Assembly: GCA_937870805.1 (NCBI GenBank)
Contig: CALMZT010000864.1
Location: 1-5,372, forward strand
From: an uncultured Chloroflexota bacterium
Lineage (GTDB): Bacteria; Chloroflexota; Anaerolineae; Aggregatilineales; Phototrophicaceae
Direction of reading: 5' to 3'
Length of the DNA stretch: 5,372 nucleotides
Shown here: positions 1 to 5,372 of the stretch, piece after piece
How the letters are laid out: each line of letters starts with the position of its first letter
Position numbering within the stretch: position 1 is the first letter of the stretch
Notes under the pieces: generated by a model
The model's input: the letters and a program-made list of their open reading frames with translations, nothing else
Told to the model about the DNA's origin: nothing
The model's database searches: none
Translations under genes and position numbers: made by a program

Positions 1-1511
1 ACATCCAAACGCTGGGCTTTCGTGGTGAAGCCCTTGCCAGCATCGCGTCGGTGAGCCATTTAACGTTAACGACGCGCCATAGAGATGAAACCGCTGGTAT
101 GCAACTGCGAGTTGAAGGTGGAACTATTCGACGGCGGCAAACAGTAGGTGCGCCTGCTGGAACGGTCATCACTGTCGAGAATCTGTTTCATAACACTCCC
201 GCGCGCCTCAAATTTTTGAAAGCGGATAACACCGAAAAGCGACAGGTCGCAGCGATTGTCACCCGCTACGCAATGGCGTATCCCCGTGTGCAATTTGTGC
301 TGCTGCAAGATGGTGTCGAAATCTTTCGTTCCAGCGGCAGCGGTCAACTTGCCGATGTAGTGGTCAAGTCACTTGGATTAGAGAGCTTTAAGCATCTGCT
401 TGAAGTCAACTCTGAGCCGGACGCCGAGATTGCAGTGTATGGTTACACCTCGTCCCCTGAATTGCATCGTGCTGACCGTTCGCGGATTACGCTGTTCGTC
501 AACGGGCGCGCAGTACAGGATGCCAGCCTATCGTATGCCGTGACACAAGCCTATCACACACTGTTGATGACGGGACGTTATCCTGTTGCCATCTTGATGG
601 TTCGGATAACGCCAGAAGATGTCGATGTCAATGTACATCCAACAAAAGCCGAAGTACGCTTCCGTGAACCTAATGCCGTGTTTGCTGCTGTCCAGCGCAG
701 CGTGCGCCGTACAGTCGTGGATGCGGCGCAAATTCCCGCTGTGCGGCAGCGCGATTTTGCCGATTACGTGATGATTCGGCGTCCGGCACAGCTCGATCTG
801 GACATTGAAATGGTCGATACTGGACAGTATCAGCGCCAGCAGCGCCCTGTATTCACTCGACGCTCCGAGGAAACCGAAGATGATCCGACTGCTGTGCCCG
901 TAGGACCCAATGCACCTGCCAAACCGCGCACTCTGCCGATGCTGCGTGTTTTGGGACAAATTGGCGCGGCGTATATCGTCACTGAAGGTCCAGCAGGGAT
1001 GTATCTCATCGACCAGCACGCGGCTCATGAGCGCATCCTTTACGAGCAGTTCATGGATACCCATGCGCGCCAGGGATTGATTGCGCAGTATGCCTTGAAC
1101 GCGCAGACGATGCAGCTTGCGCCCACAGAAGCGCAAATGCTCGAAGAACATCTCGACATTTTGGGACAGTTTGGTTTTGTGCTTGAGCCTTTTGGACCCA
1201 ATACATTCGCCGTGCGCAGCGTTCCGGCGATGCTTGCCGACAAAGACCCGACAGAAATCATCAAGGGGATTGTGCAAGACCTTGAACAGGGCATGCAGCC
1301 CGGTCAACAGTCAATTGAAGATAAGATTGTGCTGCGCGTTTGCAAGCAGGCTGCGGTGAAAGCGGGACAAATCCTCAGCCTTGACGAAATGCAAGGTATT
1401 ATCCGCCAATTGGAACGCTGCCGTTCGCCGCTGACGTGCCCACATGGACGCCCAACGATGCTGCATATGAGCGCAGATCATCTGGCGCGCGAATTTGGGC
1501 GGATGGGATAG
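1..1511 (+). CDS. mutL: DNA mismatch repair protein MutL, 5' end missing (endonuclease-type)
   Basis: MutL is a dimeric GHKL ATPase that links MutS mismatch recognition to strand incision. The reading frame is already open at base 3 (IQTLGFRGEAL...), so the gene starts outside the window. Roughly 85-90 N-terminal residues with the first ATP-binding motifs are missing, judging by where GFRGEAL lies in E. coli MutL. 502 residues are visible. In order they show the ATP-lid motif GFRGEAL (15-35), NLFHNTPAR (180-206), FVNGR (495-509) and DVNVHPTK (624-647) with the conserved lysine. A polar linker of about 70 residues follows, then the C-terminal dimerisation domain. That domain carries the nicking motif DQHAAHERILYE (1011-1046; DQHA-x2-E-x4-E), a VCKQAAVKAG segment and CPHGRP (1437-1454), so the residues expected for the metal site are present. 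This is the endonuclease-proficient MutL found in bacteria without MutH. The gene ends in TAG and is followed after 9 bp by a same-strand gene. Confidence 0.97.
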   Translation, partial: IQTLGFRGEALASIASVSHLTLTTRHRDETAGMQLRVEGGTIRRRQTVGAPAGTVITVENLFHNTPARLKFLKADNTEKRQVAAIVTRYAMAYPRVQFVLLQDGVEIFRSSGSGQLADVVVKSLGLESFKHLLEVNSEPDAEIAVYGYTSSPELHRADRSRITLFVNGRAVQDASLSYAVTQAYHTLLMTGRYPVAILMVRITPEDVDVNVHPTKAEVRFREPNAVFAAVQRSVRRTVVDAAQIPAVRQRDFADYVMIRRPAQLDLDIEMVDTGQYQRQQRPVFTRRSEETEDDPTAVPVGPNAPAKPRTLPMLRVLGQIGAAYIVTEGPAGMYLIDQHAAHERILYEQFMDTHARQGLIAQYALNAQTMQLAPTEAQMLEEHLDILGQFGFVLEPFGPNTFAVRSVPAMLADKDPTEIIKGIVQDLEQGMQPGQQSIEDKIVLRVCKQAAVKAGQILSLDEMQGIIRQLERCRSPLTCPHGRPTMLHMSADHLAREFGRMG

Positions 1512-1520
1512 TACACAGCA

Positions 1521-2696
1521 ATGAGTTTGATTATACGTAGAGTTTTCGCTTGCCTTTTCATCATCATGTTAGTGGGTAGTGTTCGCGCGCAGGACACGCT
1601 GGCTGCGACGACACGAGATACCATCAACGTCTATACTGCGCCGGGATTGCAAAGCGATGTCGTTGGACAACTCCCTGCGGCGACGATAGTAAATGTCGAA
1701 GGGCGTAATGATCTGGCTCAATGGATGCTGGTTGATATTGGTGAAATGCGGGGTTGGGTTGTCTCAGGGTCGATGAGCCTTGATGAGGGTGTCAATCTCT
1801 GGGATGTGCCTATTGTTGAGTCGCAAACGCCTATTACATATACGCCTCCGCTTAATTTGCCTTCGTCAGACCCTACGGTGCTTGCTGAGTATCAGCGTTT
1901 GCAAGCCGCACCGCTGCTCGACAACATGGATACCAGCGAAGTGCGCGCCATTTTTGAACGTGGACAGCAACTTGGGATGCGCGCTAACGTATTTACGCGC
2001 GTAGGTGATAGCAATACAACCAGCGGTGGCTTTCTGAATCCGATTGGAATGCGCGGCGATTTCTGCGATTTCGGCGCATACAGCTATCTTCAGGAGACGG
2101 TAGACTTCTTTTCTGTCCCGCCGCAGGAGGGTGAGCGCAATTCATTTGACAGCTTCAGCGTGGCAGCGGTCAATGGCTTAAGCACAGCTGGTGCAATGGA
2201 TCCGTTTTGGGCAGATGCTGAGGTCTGCCAGTCGAATGAATCACCTCTAGCGTGCGAATATCGCCTTGTGCAGCCTAGTATTGCGCTCATCATGCTGGGC
2301 TTGATGGACGTGGAGTATTACGAGGCAGATGAGTCGCGTGATTTTATGCGCGCGATCATGGACTTTTCGATTGAGCAAGGCGTCATTCCCGTATGGACGA
2401 CGTTCCCGGTGCTGGCAGACAATGATGAAGGGCATCCTTCTTGGGAGCGTTCGCTGTATTTCAACGCCGCTATTTTAGACGTGGTAGAGGAATATCAAAC
2501 ACCGCTGATTAACCTCTGGGCAGGCGTACAGTTGCTGCCTGACAACGGCATCGGTCCTGATCGCGTGCACCTGGCACAGGTCGTTGGTGAGTTCTGTAGC
2601 TTTACAGGTTCAGAACAGCGCATCGGTGGAACGCTGCGTAATCTGCTCACACTGCAAGCGCTTGACATGCTGCGACGTAATGTCCTGTCGAACTAA
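1521..2696 (+). CDS. secreted SH3b-domain protein with SGNH/GDSL-hydrolase-like domain
   Basis: The 391-residue protein starts with a signal peptide: Arg6-Arg7, a hydrophobic stretch to about residue 20, and a likely cleavage after VRA (residue 23). Residues about 29-84 form one bacterial SH3 domain (INVYTAPG...VVGQLP...W...RGWV), a fold that often binds cell-wall peptides. After a short Pro/Thr linker, residues about 118-385 look like an SGNH/GDSL esterase fold. GDSN at 162-165 would supply the nucleophile Ser164, and D347-R-V-H350 near the C-terminus would supply Asp and His. Block III, usually GxND, reads GLMD (260-263), so the oxyanion-hole Asn is not obvious. Four cysteines outside the signal peptide (182, 236, 245, 359) could form disulfides outside the cytoplasm. 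The substrate is unknown; a carbohydrate or cell-wall ester is a guess. The ATG lies 9 bp after the mutL stop without a strong ribosome binding site, so translation may be coupled to mutL. The existence of the gene is nearly certain and the SGNH assignment is likely. Confidence 0.88.
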   Translation: MSLIIRRVFACLFIIMLVGSVRAQDTLAATTRDTINVYTAPGLQSDVVGQLPAATIVNVEGRNDLAQWMLVDIGEMRGWVVSGSMSLDEGVNLWDVPIVESQTPITYTPPLNLPSSDPTVLAEYQRLQAAPLLDNMDTSEVRAIFERGQQLGMRANVFTRVGDSNTTSGGFLNPIGMRGDFCDFGAYSYLQETVDFFSVPPQEGERNSFDSFSVAAVNGLSTAGAMDPFWADAEVCQSNESPLACEYRLVQPSIALIMLGLMDVEYYEADESRDFMRAIMDFSIEQGVIPVWTTFPVLADNDEGHPSWERSLYFNAAILDVVEEYQTPLINLWAGVQLLPDNGIGPDRVHLAQVVGEFCSFTGSEQRIGGTLRNLLTLQALDMLRRNVLSN

Positions 2697-2703
2697 GGAC
2701 GAA

Positions 2704-3678
2704 TTAAATGCGCGCTTCGTGATAAGCCGTTGCCATCTTTAAGGCTTCAGCAGCGAGTTCGTCACGGAGGGCTTGCGGCGCGACGACTTCCACTTGAGCA
2801 CCCCATGAGCGTATCCACGCCAGCATATCACGCCAGCTTGCAACGCTGACTTGCAACTGGCAGCGCCCATCATCCAGCCATTCAATTTGCTGCGAGTCAT
2901 GCCACAGACGCTGCGTGATGCGCGACGCAACCTCTGCTGAGAAGATCAAAACCACCTGTGTTTGTAGTTGATCATCAGGGGTAATGCCCCAAGCCTTCGA
3001 TAGATAAGACAGCACTTCAGAGATCGGGGGGATTTCATAAAAGATAGGCAGAGGCTTTACACGCTTGATCTGGCGCAAATTCAAGGCGCGGATTTGCTGC
3101 GCAAGCGTATCATAGCCGACAGCAAATAATCCACCAGAAGGTGTTGGTTCAATAAAGTAGGTCGCGAACTCGCGCGCGCCTGTTTCTCCGCTTTGCGCCG
3201 CACTGTACCACAATTTGACACGGCGTCGTTCACTCCACGCGCGAGTCATGGTATCTAACACCGTGACAAAGCCACGATCAACAGGGTCATTGCGTCTCAT
3301 TTCTGCGACAGCGCCGACATGCTCCGCGAGAGTTTCCGGCAGCGCCATGTTGAGCTTTGCCAATGCCGAAATGAGATAGGGGTTAGGTTGTTCTGTATGG
3401 TGCAGAAACATACGCGCGGAAAGGAATAGTGCGATGGCTTCGTTATTACTGAGACGTACAGGGGCTAAATAATACTCACGGTTGACATAAAAACGACCAT
3501 CTTTTTGATAGACAGGCACGCCGCTTTCACCCAACAAGGATAGGTCGCGGTAAATCGTGCGGCGATCTACTCCGCATGATTCGGCAATCTCTACCGCGCG
3601 CAAGCCTAACCGACTCTGCAACAGCATTCGCTCAATGGCAGCCAGACGCTCCGTGCGATTTACCAACCGATGTACCAT
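2704..3678 (-). CDS. WYL-domain helix-turn-helix transcriptional regulator (YafY/DeoR-like)
   Basis: This is a 324-residue cytoplasmic DNA-binding protein. Residues about 8-66 are an HTH_11-type winged helix (RTERLAAIERML, then VDRRTIYRDLSLLGESG and the wing QKDGRFYVN). Residues about 150-207 form the WYL core (RRRVKLWYS...YFIEP...GGLFAVGYD...IRALNLRQIKRV). The C-terminal part matches the extension common in WYL regulators (H-SQ...LDDGRCQLQVSV...W-RSWGAQVEVVAP). WYL domains are thought to sense ligands such as nucleic acids or nucleotides; no ligand can be read here. The name-giving W-Y-L position reads L-F-A (184-186). The frame stays open up to an ATG at 3801, but the start at 3678 is preferred. 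An AAGGA sits 7 nt upstream, and the 41 extra residues are rich in His and Pro, unlike the family, and would run into the divergent lipoprotein gene. An ATG at 3684 is the other option. The gene ends 7 bp from the convergent SGNH gene. It may control itself or the divergent operon (inference). Confidence 0.93.
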   Translation of the reverse strand: MVHRLVNRTERLAAIERMLLQSRLGLRAVEIAESCGVDRRTIYRDLSLLGESGVPVYQKDGRFYVNREYYLAPVRLSNNEAIALFLSARMFLHHTEQPNPYLISALAKLNMALPETLAEHVGAVAEMRRNDPVDRGFVTVLDTMTRAWSERRRVKLWYSAAQSGETGAREFATYFIEPTPSGGLFAVGYDTLAQQIRALNLRQIKRVKPLPIFYEIPPISEVLSYLSKAWGITPDDQLQTQVVLIFSAEVASRITQRLWHDSQQIEWLDDGRCQLQVSVASWRDMLAWIRSWGAQVEVVAPQALRDELAAEALKMATAYHEARI

Positions 3679-3685
3679 GCCCATG

Positions 3686-3690
3686 TCCTT
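3686..3690 (-). promoter_or_regulatory. ribosome binding site of the WYL regulator
   Basis: The minus strand reads AAGGA here, 7 nt before the ATG at 3678. The same AAGGA is only 1 nt from the alternative ATG at 3684, which is too close to work. The site therefore decides in favour of the 3678 start. Confidence 0.7.
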
Positions 3691-3709
3691 ATGTAAACTG
3701 AATAAAGGC

Positions 3710-3718
3710 AGTATAGCA
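3710..3718 (-). promoter_or_regulatory. candidate extended -10 promoter of the WYL regulator
   Basis: On the minus strand the sequence is TGCTATACT: a TGn extension plus TATACT, which is 5 of 6 matches to TATAAT. It ends about 31 nt before the chosen start codon, which would give a short leader of about 25 nt carrying the AAGGA site. No good -35 hexamer lies 16-18 bp upstream, as expected when an extended -10 compensates. This is a visual call only. Confidence 0.4.
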
Positions 3719-3742
3719 GTGATCGTTTTTTTGTGCTGAGGA

Positions 3743-3771
3743 CTGACAAGAGCGCGATGTTCGGCTAAACT
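3743..3771 (+). promoter_or_regulatory. candidate sigma70-type promoter of the lipoprotein operon
   Basis: CTGACA (3743-3748, 5 of 6 matches to TTGACA) and TAAACT (3766-3771, 4 of 6 to TATAAT) are separated by exactly 17 bp. Transcription would start near 3778, leaving about 15 nt of leader before the ATG at 3793 and including its GGAG. This fits the 3793 start better than 3778, which would then be leaderless. The -35 element lies close to the back of the regulator's own promoter. Confidence 0.4.
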
Positions 3772-3779
3772 GGGTGGAT

Positions 3780-3783
3780 GGAG
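3780..3783 (+). promoter_or_regulatory. ribosome binding site of the lipoprotein gene
   Basis: GGAG lies 9 nt before the ATG at 3793. Two other in-frame ATGs at 3778 and 3784 have no well-spaced GGAG-like site; 3784 has only GGTGG, 6 nt upstream. The site favours 3793 as start, with 3784 as the next choice. Confidence 0.5.
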
Positions 3784-3792
3784 ATGACAAGG

Positions 3793-4509
3793 ATGAGACA
3801 ACGATACTTCTTCGCATGTTTACTCATGCTGCTGGCAAGCGCCTGCCAAGCCGTCGGCGGACAAAATCCGGCAGCTACCCTGGAAGCGAACAACAATGTA
3901 TTTCTTGCCGAAGCCACCAATCTGGCGATGACAGCCAATGCCAACGGCACGCAAGTCATGGCGACAGCCCAGGTGATTCAAACGCAGGTCATGCAAGTGA
4001 ATACCGTGAACCAACATTTGCTGGCGACGGTGATCGCAGGCAGCAGTCCTACGCCACGTGTCGTCGTAGGGAATGCCGATCCGTCTTCCAGTAACAGTAT
4101 GCCTACAGGTGGGGGGCAAATTGGCGATGTACCCGTTCAATCGTCCGACGGCTCTACTGTTGGGGCACAGTTTACACAAATTGGTACAGCTTCATCGGTA
4201 CGTAACTCCGACGGTTGCGCGGATGGACTGCAAAATCAGTTTTCATCTGATGCCAGCCAAATTTATATTACGGCGCAGGCGTTCAATTTGCCTGCTGGTA
4301 CAATGATGAGCGCAGAATGGAGTTCTAACGGTACGGTGCTTGTCACCAATAGTCCCTGGACGGTAGACCAAAACTATGATGACATCTGCGTCTGGTTTTT
4401 CATCTCGCAAGAAGATACACCATTTACGCCCGGCGAATGGTCAGCGCGTTTGCTTGCCAACAATGTGCCCATCGAACCTGCCGCATCGTTTACAATCGTA
4501 GGTCAATAG
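3793..4509 (+). CDS. predicted lipoprotein with Ala/Thr/Asn-rich stalk and C-terminal beta-rich domain, function unknown
   Basis: The protein has 238 residues from the preferred start, or 243 from the ATG at 3778. The N-terminus is a type II signal sequence: MRQR, a hydrophobic segment, then LLASAC with the acceptor Cys coded at 3844-3846. After lipidation it would be anchored outside the cytoplasmic membrane. Next comes about 60 residues rich in Ala, Thr, Asn, Gln, Met and Val that read as an amphipathic helix or coiled-coil stalk. A Ser/Pro/Gly linker follows (coded from about 4042). The last 110 or so residues alternate hydrophobic and polar positions (IYITAQAFNLPAG, AEWSSNG, ICVWFFIS, GEWSARLLANN, ASFTIVG) like a small beta-sandwich. 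Two cysteines there, coded at 4216 and 4387, may form a disulfide. I recognise no named family. Similar stalked lipoproteins are common in Chloroflexota (general impression). It is divergent from the WYL regulator and lies 60 bp before a secreted SH3b gene, probably in the same operon. Confidence 0.85.
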   Translation: MRQRYFFACLLMLLASACQAVGGQNPAATLEANNNVFLAEATNLAMTANANGTQVMATAQVIQTQVMQVNTVNQHLLATVIAGSSPTPRVVVGNADPSSSNSMPTGGGQIGDVPVQSSDGSTVGAQFTQIGTASSVRNSDGCADGLQNQFSSDASQIYITAQAFNLPAGTMMSAEWSSNGTVLVTNSPWTVDQNYDDICVWFFISQEDTPFTPGEWSARLLANNVPIEPAASFTIVGQ

Positions 4510-4526
4510 TTGGTTGCCTGTGTATC

Positions 4527-4563
4527 AACCTCATGTTAACATACCGCGCCGTCTAACGAGGTT
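4527..4563 (+). promoter_or_regulatory. possible RNA hairpin covering the ribosome binding site of the downstream TTG-start gene
   Basis: AACCTC (4527-4532) is the exact reverse complement of GAGGTT (4558-4563), and GTTA (4535-4538) of TAAC (4554-4557). With a 2-nt bulge (AT, 4533-4534) this makes a 10-bp stem around a 15-nt loop. The 3' arm contains GAGG, the Shine-Dalgarno sequence of the next gene. There is no T-run after it, so it does not look like a Rho-independent terminator. It could lower translation of the downstream gene relative to the lipoprotein, but it may also be chance. Confidence 0.35.
4558..4561 (+). promoter_or_regulatory. ribosome binding site that fixes the TTG start
   Basis: GAGG lies 8 nt before the TTG at 4570, ideal spacing. 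An in-frame TAA at 4537-4539 rules out any longer start. No in-frame ATG or GTG exists between that stop and 4570, so this site and TTG together define the start. Confidence 0.7.
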
Positions 4564-4569
4564 CATTAC

Positions 4570-5372
4570 TTGAAACGCTTGCTGTTCGTTCTCATCACAT
4601 TATGGACTGTCAGCTTCGCGCTGCCGCTGCGGGCGCAGGAACTGCCCACTGCAACGCCGACGCGCAGTTATGTTCTGGCGACAGATATTTTCGTGCGCGG
4701 CGGTCCGGGTGAACAGTATGTTGCCGTTGGTGGTCTGATTTCGGGCGCTTTTTTGCAGCCTGTCAGCCGCAGCGCCGATGGACTTTGGGTGATGATTAGT
4801 TATCGACGTGGCTTTGGTTGGATACGACGCGACCTTGCCTACTGGGTCGAAGATATTGACGCTTTGCCCATCATTGACGTGGCAAATCTTACGCCCTCCC
4901 CTGCTGCAAGCGCAGGAGCTTTGACGCCTGTAATCATTACTGCGACGCCAACAGGCAATTGGGTGAACGTCAGTGGCATCGGCGTTTACGTGCGCGCGGG
5001 TCCGGGGCGCGGCTATCTGCGTTTGGGTGCGTTGGCAGCAGGACAGCGCGTACAGCCTGTGGGACGCAGCGCTGACGGCGAATGGATTATGATTCGCTAT
5101 GCTGTGGGTGGTTTACAGTTCGCATGGATTCAGGAGAATCTGGTGCATTGGATCGATGATCTGACGGCGCTGCCTGTGTTATCAGAAGATGCTCTGACGC
5201 CAACAGCAACCTTTACGAACACGGCAACGTCAACGCCGAGTTCTACGCCAACAACAACCTTTACTCCAACGTTGACTTCAACACCGACAAATACAGCAAC
5301 ACCGACGGAAACTTCTACCCCAACTGCCACCGCGACGGATACACCCACTGCAACTTCGACAGAGACCTTTAC
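4570..5372 (+). CDS. secreted protein with two SH3b domains and Thr/Pro-rich tail, 3' end missing
   Basis: The frame is open from a TTG at 4570 to the right edge, giving 267 complete codons. The N-terminus MKRLLFVLITLWTVSFA...LRA-QE is a clear signal peptide, with likely cleavage after residue 22. Two bacterial SH3 domains follow. The first is at residues about 33-100 (VLATDIFVRGGPG...PVSRSADGLWVMISY...GWI). The second is at about 130-203 (VSGIGVYVRAGPG...PVGRSADGEWIMIRY...AWI). They are joined by a Thr/Pro/Ala linker and have closely matching sequences, including the trailing W-(V/I)-(E/D)-D-(I/L)-x-ALP. From residue 209 the chain is almost only Thr, Pro, Ala, Ser with some Phe, Asn and Glu, as in surface-exposed, possibly O-glycosylated linkers of Chloroflexota. 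SH3b domains typically bind peptidoglycan or surface ligands. Whether a catalytic or anchoring domain follows cannot be seen. The gene probably shares an operon with the lipoprotein 60 bp upstream. TTG starts are rare but well supported here by GAGG 8 nt upstream. Confidence 0.87.
   Translation, partial: MKRLLFVLITLWTVSFALPLRAQELPTATPTRSYVLATDIFVRGGPGEQYVAVGGLISGAFLQPVSRSADGLWVMISYRRGFGWIRRDLAYWVEDIDALPIIDVANLTPSPAASAGALTPVIITATPTGNWVNVSGIGVYVRAGPGRGYLRLGALAAGQRVQPVGRSADGEWIMIRYAVGGLQFAWIQENLVHWIDDLTALPVLSEDALTPTATFTNTATSTPSSTPTTTFTPTLTSTPTNTATPTETSTPTATATDTPTATSTETF
4666..5178 (+). repeat. tandem duplication of an SH3b domain within one gene
   Basis: The first copy (about 4666-4869) and the second (about 4957-5178) share the core VR-(G/A)-GPG, then QPV-x-RSADG-x-W-(V/I)-MI-x-Y, then GW/AW-I, and the closing W-(V/I)-(E/D)-D-x-x-ALP. 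The matching cores start at 4756 and 5053. Many third codon positions differ, so this is an old internal duplication and not a recent DNA repeat. Confidence 0.75.
5194..5372 (+). repeat. low-complexity Thr/Pro-rich coding repeat, continuing past the window
   Basis: The codons are mostly ACN, CCN and GCN, giving irregular units such as TPTATFT, STPSSTPTT and TFTPT. Mixed use of synonymous codons shows it is kept at protein level and is not a perfect DNA microsatellite. Its true length is unknown because it reaches the window edge. Confidence 0.85.

Noticed and set aside
528..1307. Long minus-strand open frame of 259 codons inside mutL
   Set aside because: It lies wholly antisense to well-conserved MutL motifs, its translation resembles no family and is rich in His, Arg and Cys, and it has no convincing ribosome binding site.
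2682..2700. Inverted repeat GTCCT/AGGAC at the convergent gene ends as a terminator
   Set aside because: The stem is only 5 bp with a 9-nt loop and has no T-run on either strand, so it is not convincing.
3731..3749. TTGT-N11-ACAA inverted repeat as an operator for the WYL regulator
   Set aside because: Half-sites of 4 bp are expected by chance in a region of this size, and nothing else supports it.
3679..3801. N-terminal extension of the WYL regulator to the ATG at 3801
   Set aside because: The extra 41 residues are rich in His and Pro and lie outside the family's usual start. They would cover both candidate promoters and overlap the divergent gene. AAGGA with 7-nt spacing supports 3678.
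3774..4094. Plus-strand open frame of 106 codons overlapping the lipoprotein gene
   Set aside because: It is a shifted frame of the lipoprotein; the translation is rich in Arg, Ser and His, while the main frame has a clear lipobox and folded domain.
5130..5348. Minus-strand open frame translating to Val/Gly repeats
   Set aside because: It is the reverse complement of the Thr/Pro-rich coding repeat (ACN and GCN read backwards as Val and Gly-like codons), not a gene.

Overview
The window holds five protein genes on about 5.4 kb of DNA with moderate GC content. They suggest a member of the Chloroflexota, probably Anaerolineae-like. The grounds are a secreted SH3b protein ending in a long Thr/Pro/Ala tail of the TPTAT...TPT kind, an Ala/Thr/Asn/Gln-rich lipoprotein, a WYL regulator with a 'LFAVGYD'-type core, and a MutL that carries the endonuclease motif. 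The phylum is an inference from protein style. There is no rRNA or other marker in the window to prove it.

Left part (1-2696, + strand): the 3' five-sixths or so of mutL, the mismatch-repair ATPase/nicking endonuclease, enters from the left edge at the GFRGEAL motif and ends at 1511. Nine bases later a secreted protein begins (1521-2696). It has a signal peptide, one bacterial SH3 domain and a C-terminal SGNH/GDSL-hydrolase-like domain (GDSN near the middle, DRVH near the end). It is probably co-transcribed with mutL although its role in the cell is unrelated.

Middle (2704-3678, - strand): a WYL-domain transcriptional regulator runs convergent to the SGNH gene, with only 7 bp between the two stop codons. 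Its start is best placed at 3678, where an AAGGA ribosome binding site has ideal spacing. A 114-bp divergent region (3679-3792) separates it from the next gene and carries a plausible promoter on each strand.

Right part (3793-5372, + strand): a lipoprotein of unknown function with a helical Ala/Thr/Asn-rich stalk and a C-terminal beta-rich domain is followed, 60 bp downstream, by a second secreted SH3b protein. That gene starts at a TTG codon. It has two tandem SH3b domains and a Thr/Pro-rich tail that runs off the right edge. The intergenic stretch can fold into a hairpin that pairs the Shine-Dalgarno sequence of the TTG-start gene.

Taken together: one DNA-repair gene, one regulator, and three exported proteins that look like cell-surface or envelope factors. 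No mobile element, CRISPR array, tRNA, rRNA or recognised defence system is visible. The least-explained parts are the SGNH-like protein with an altered block III, the lipoprotein's C-terminal domain, and the possible translational control hairpin before the TTG start.
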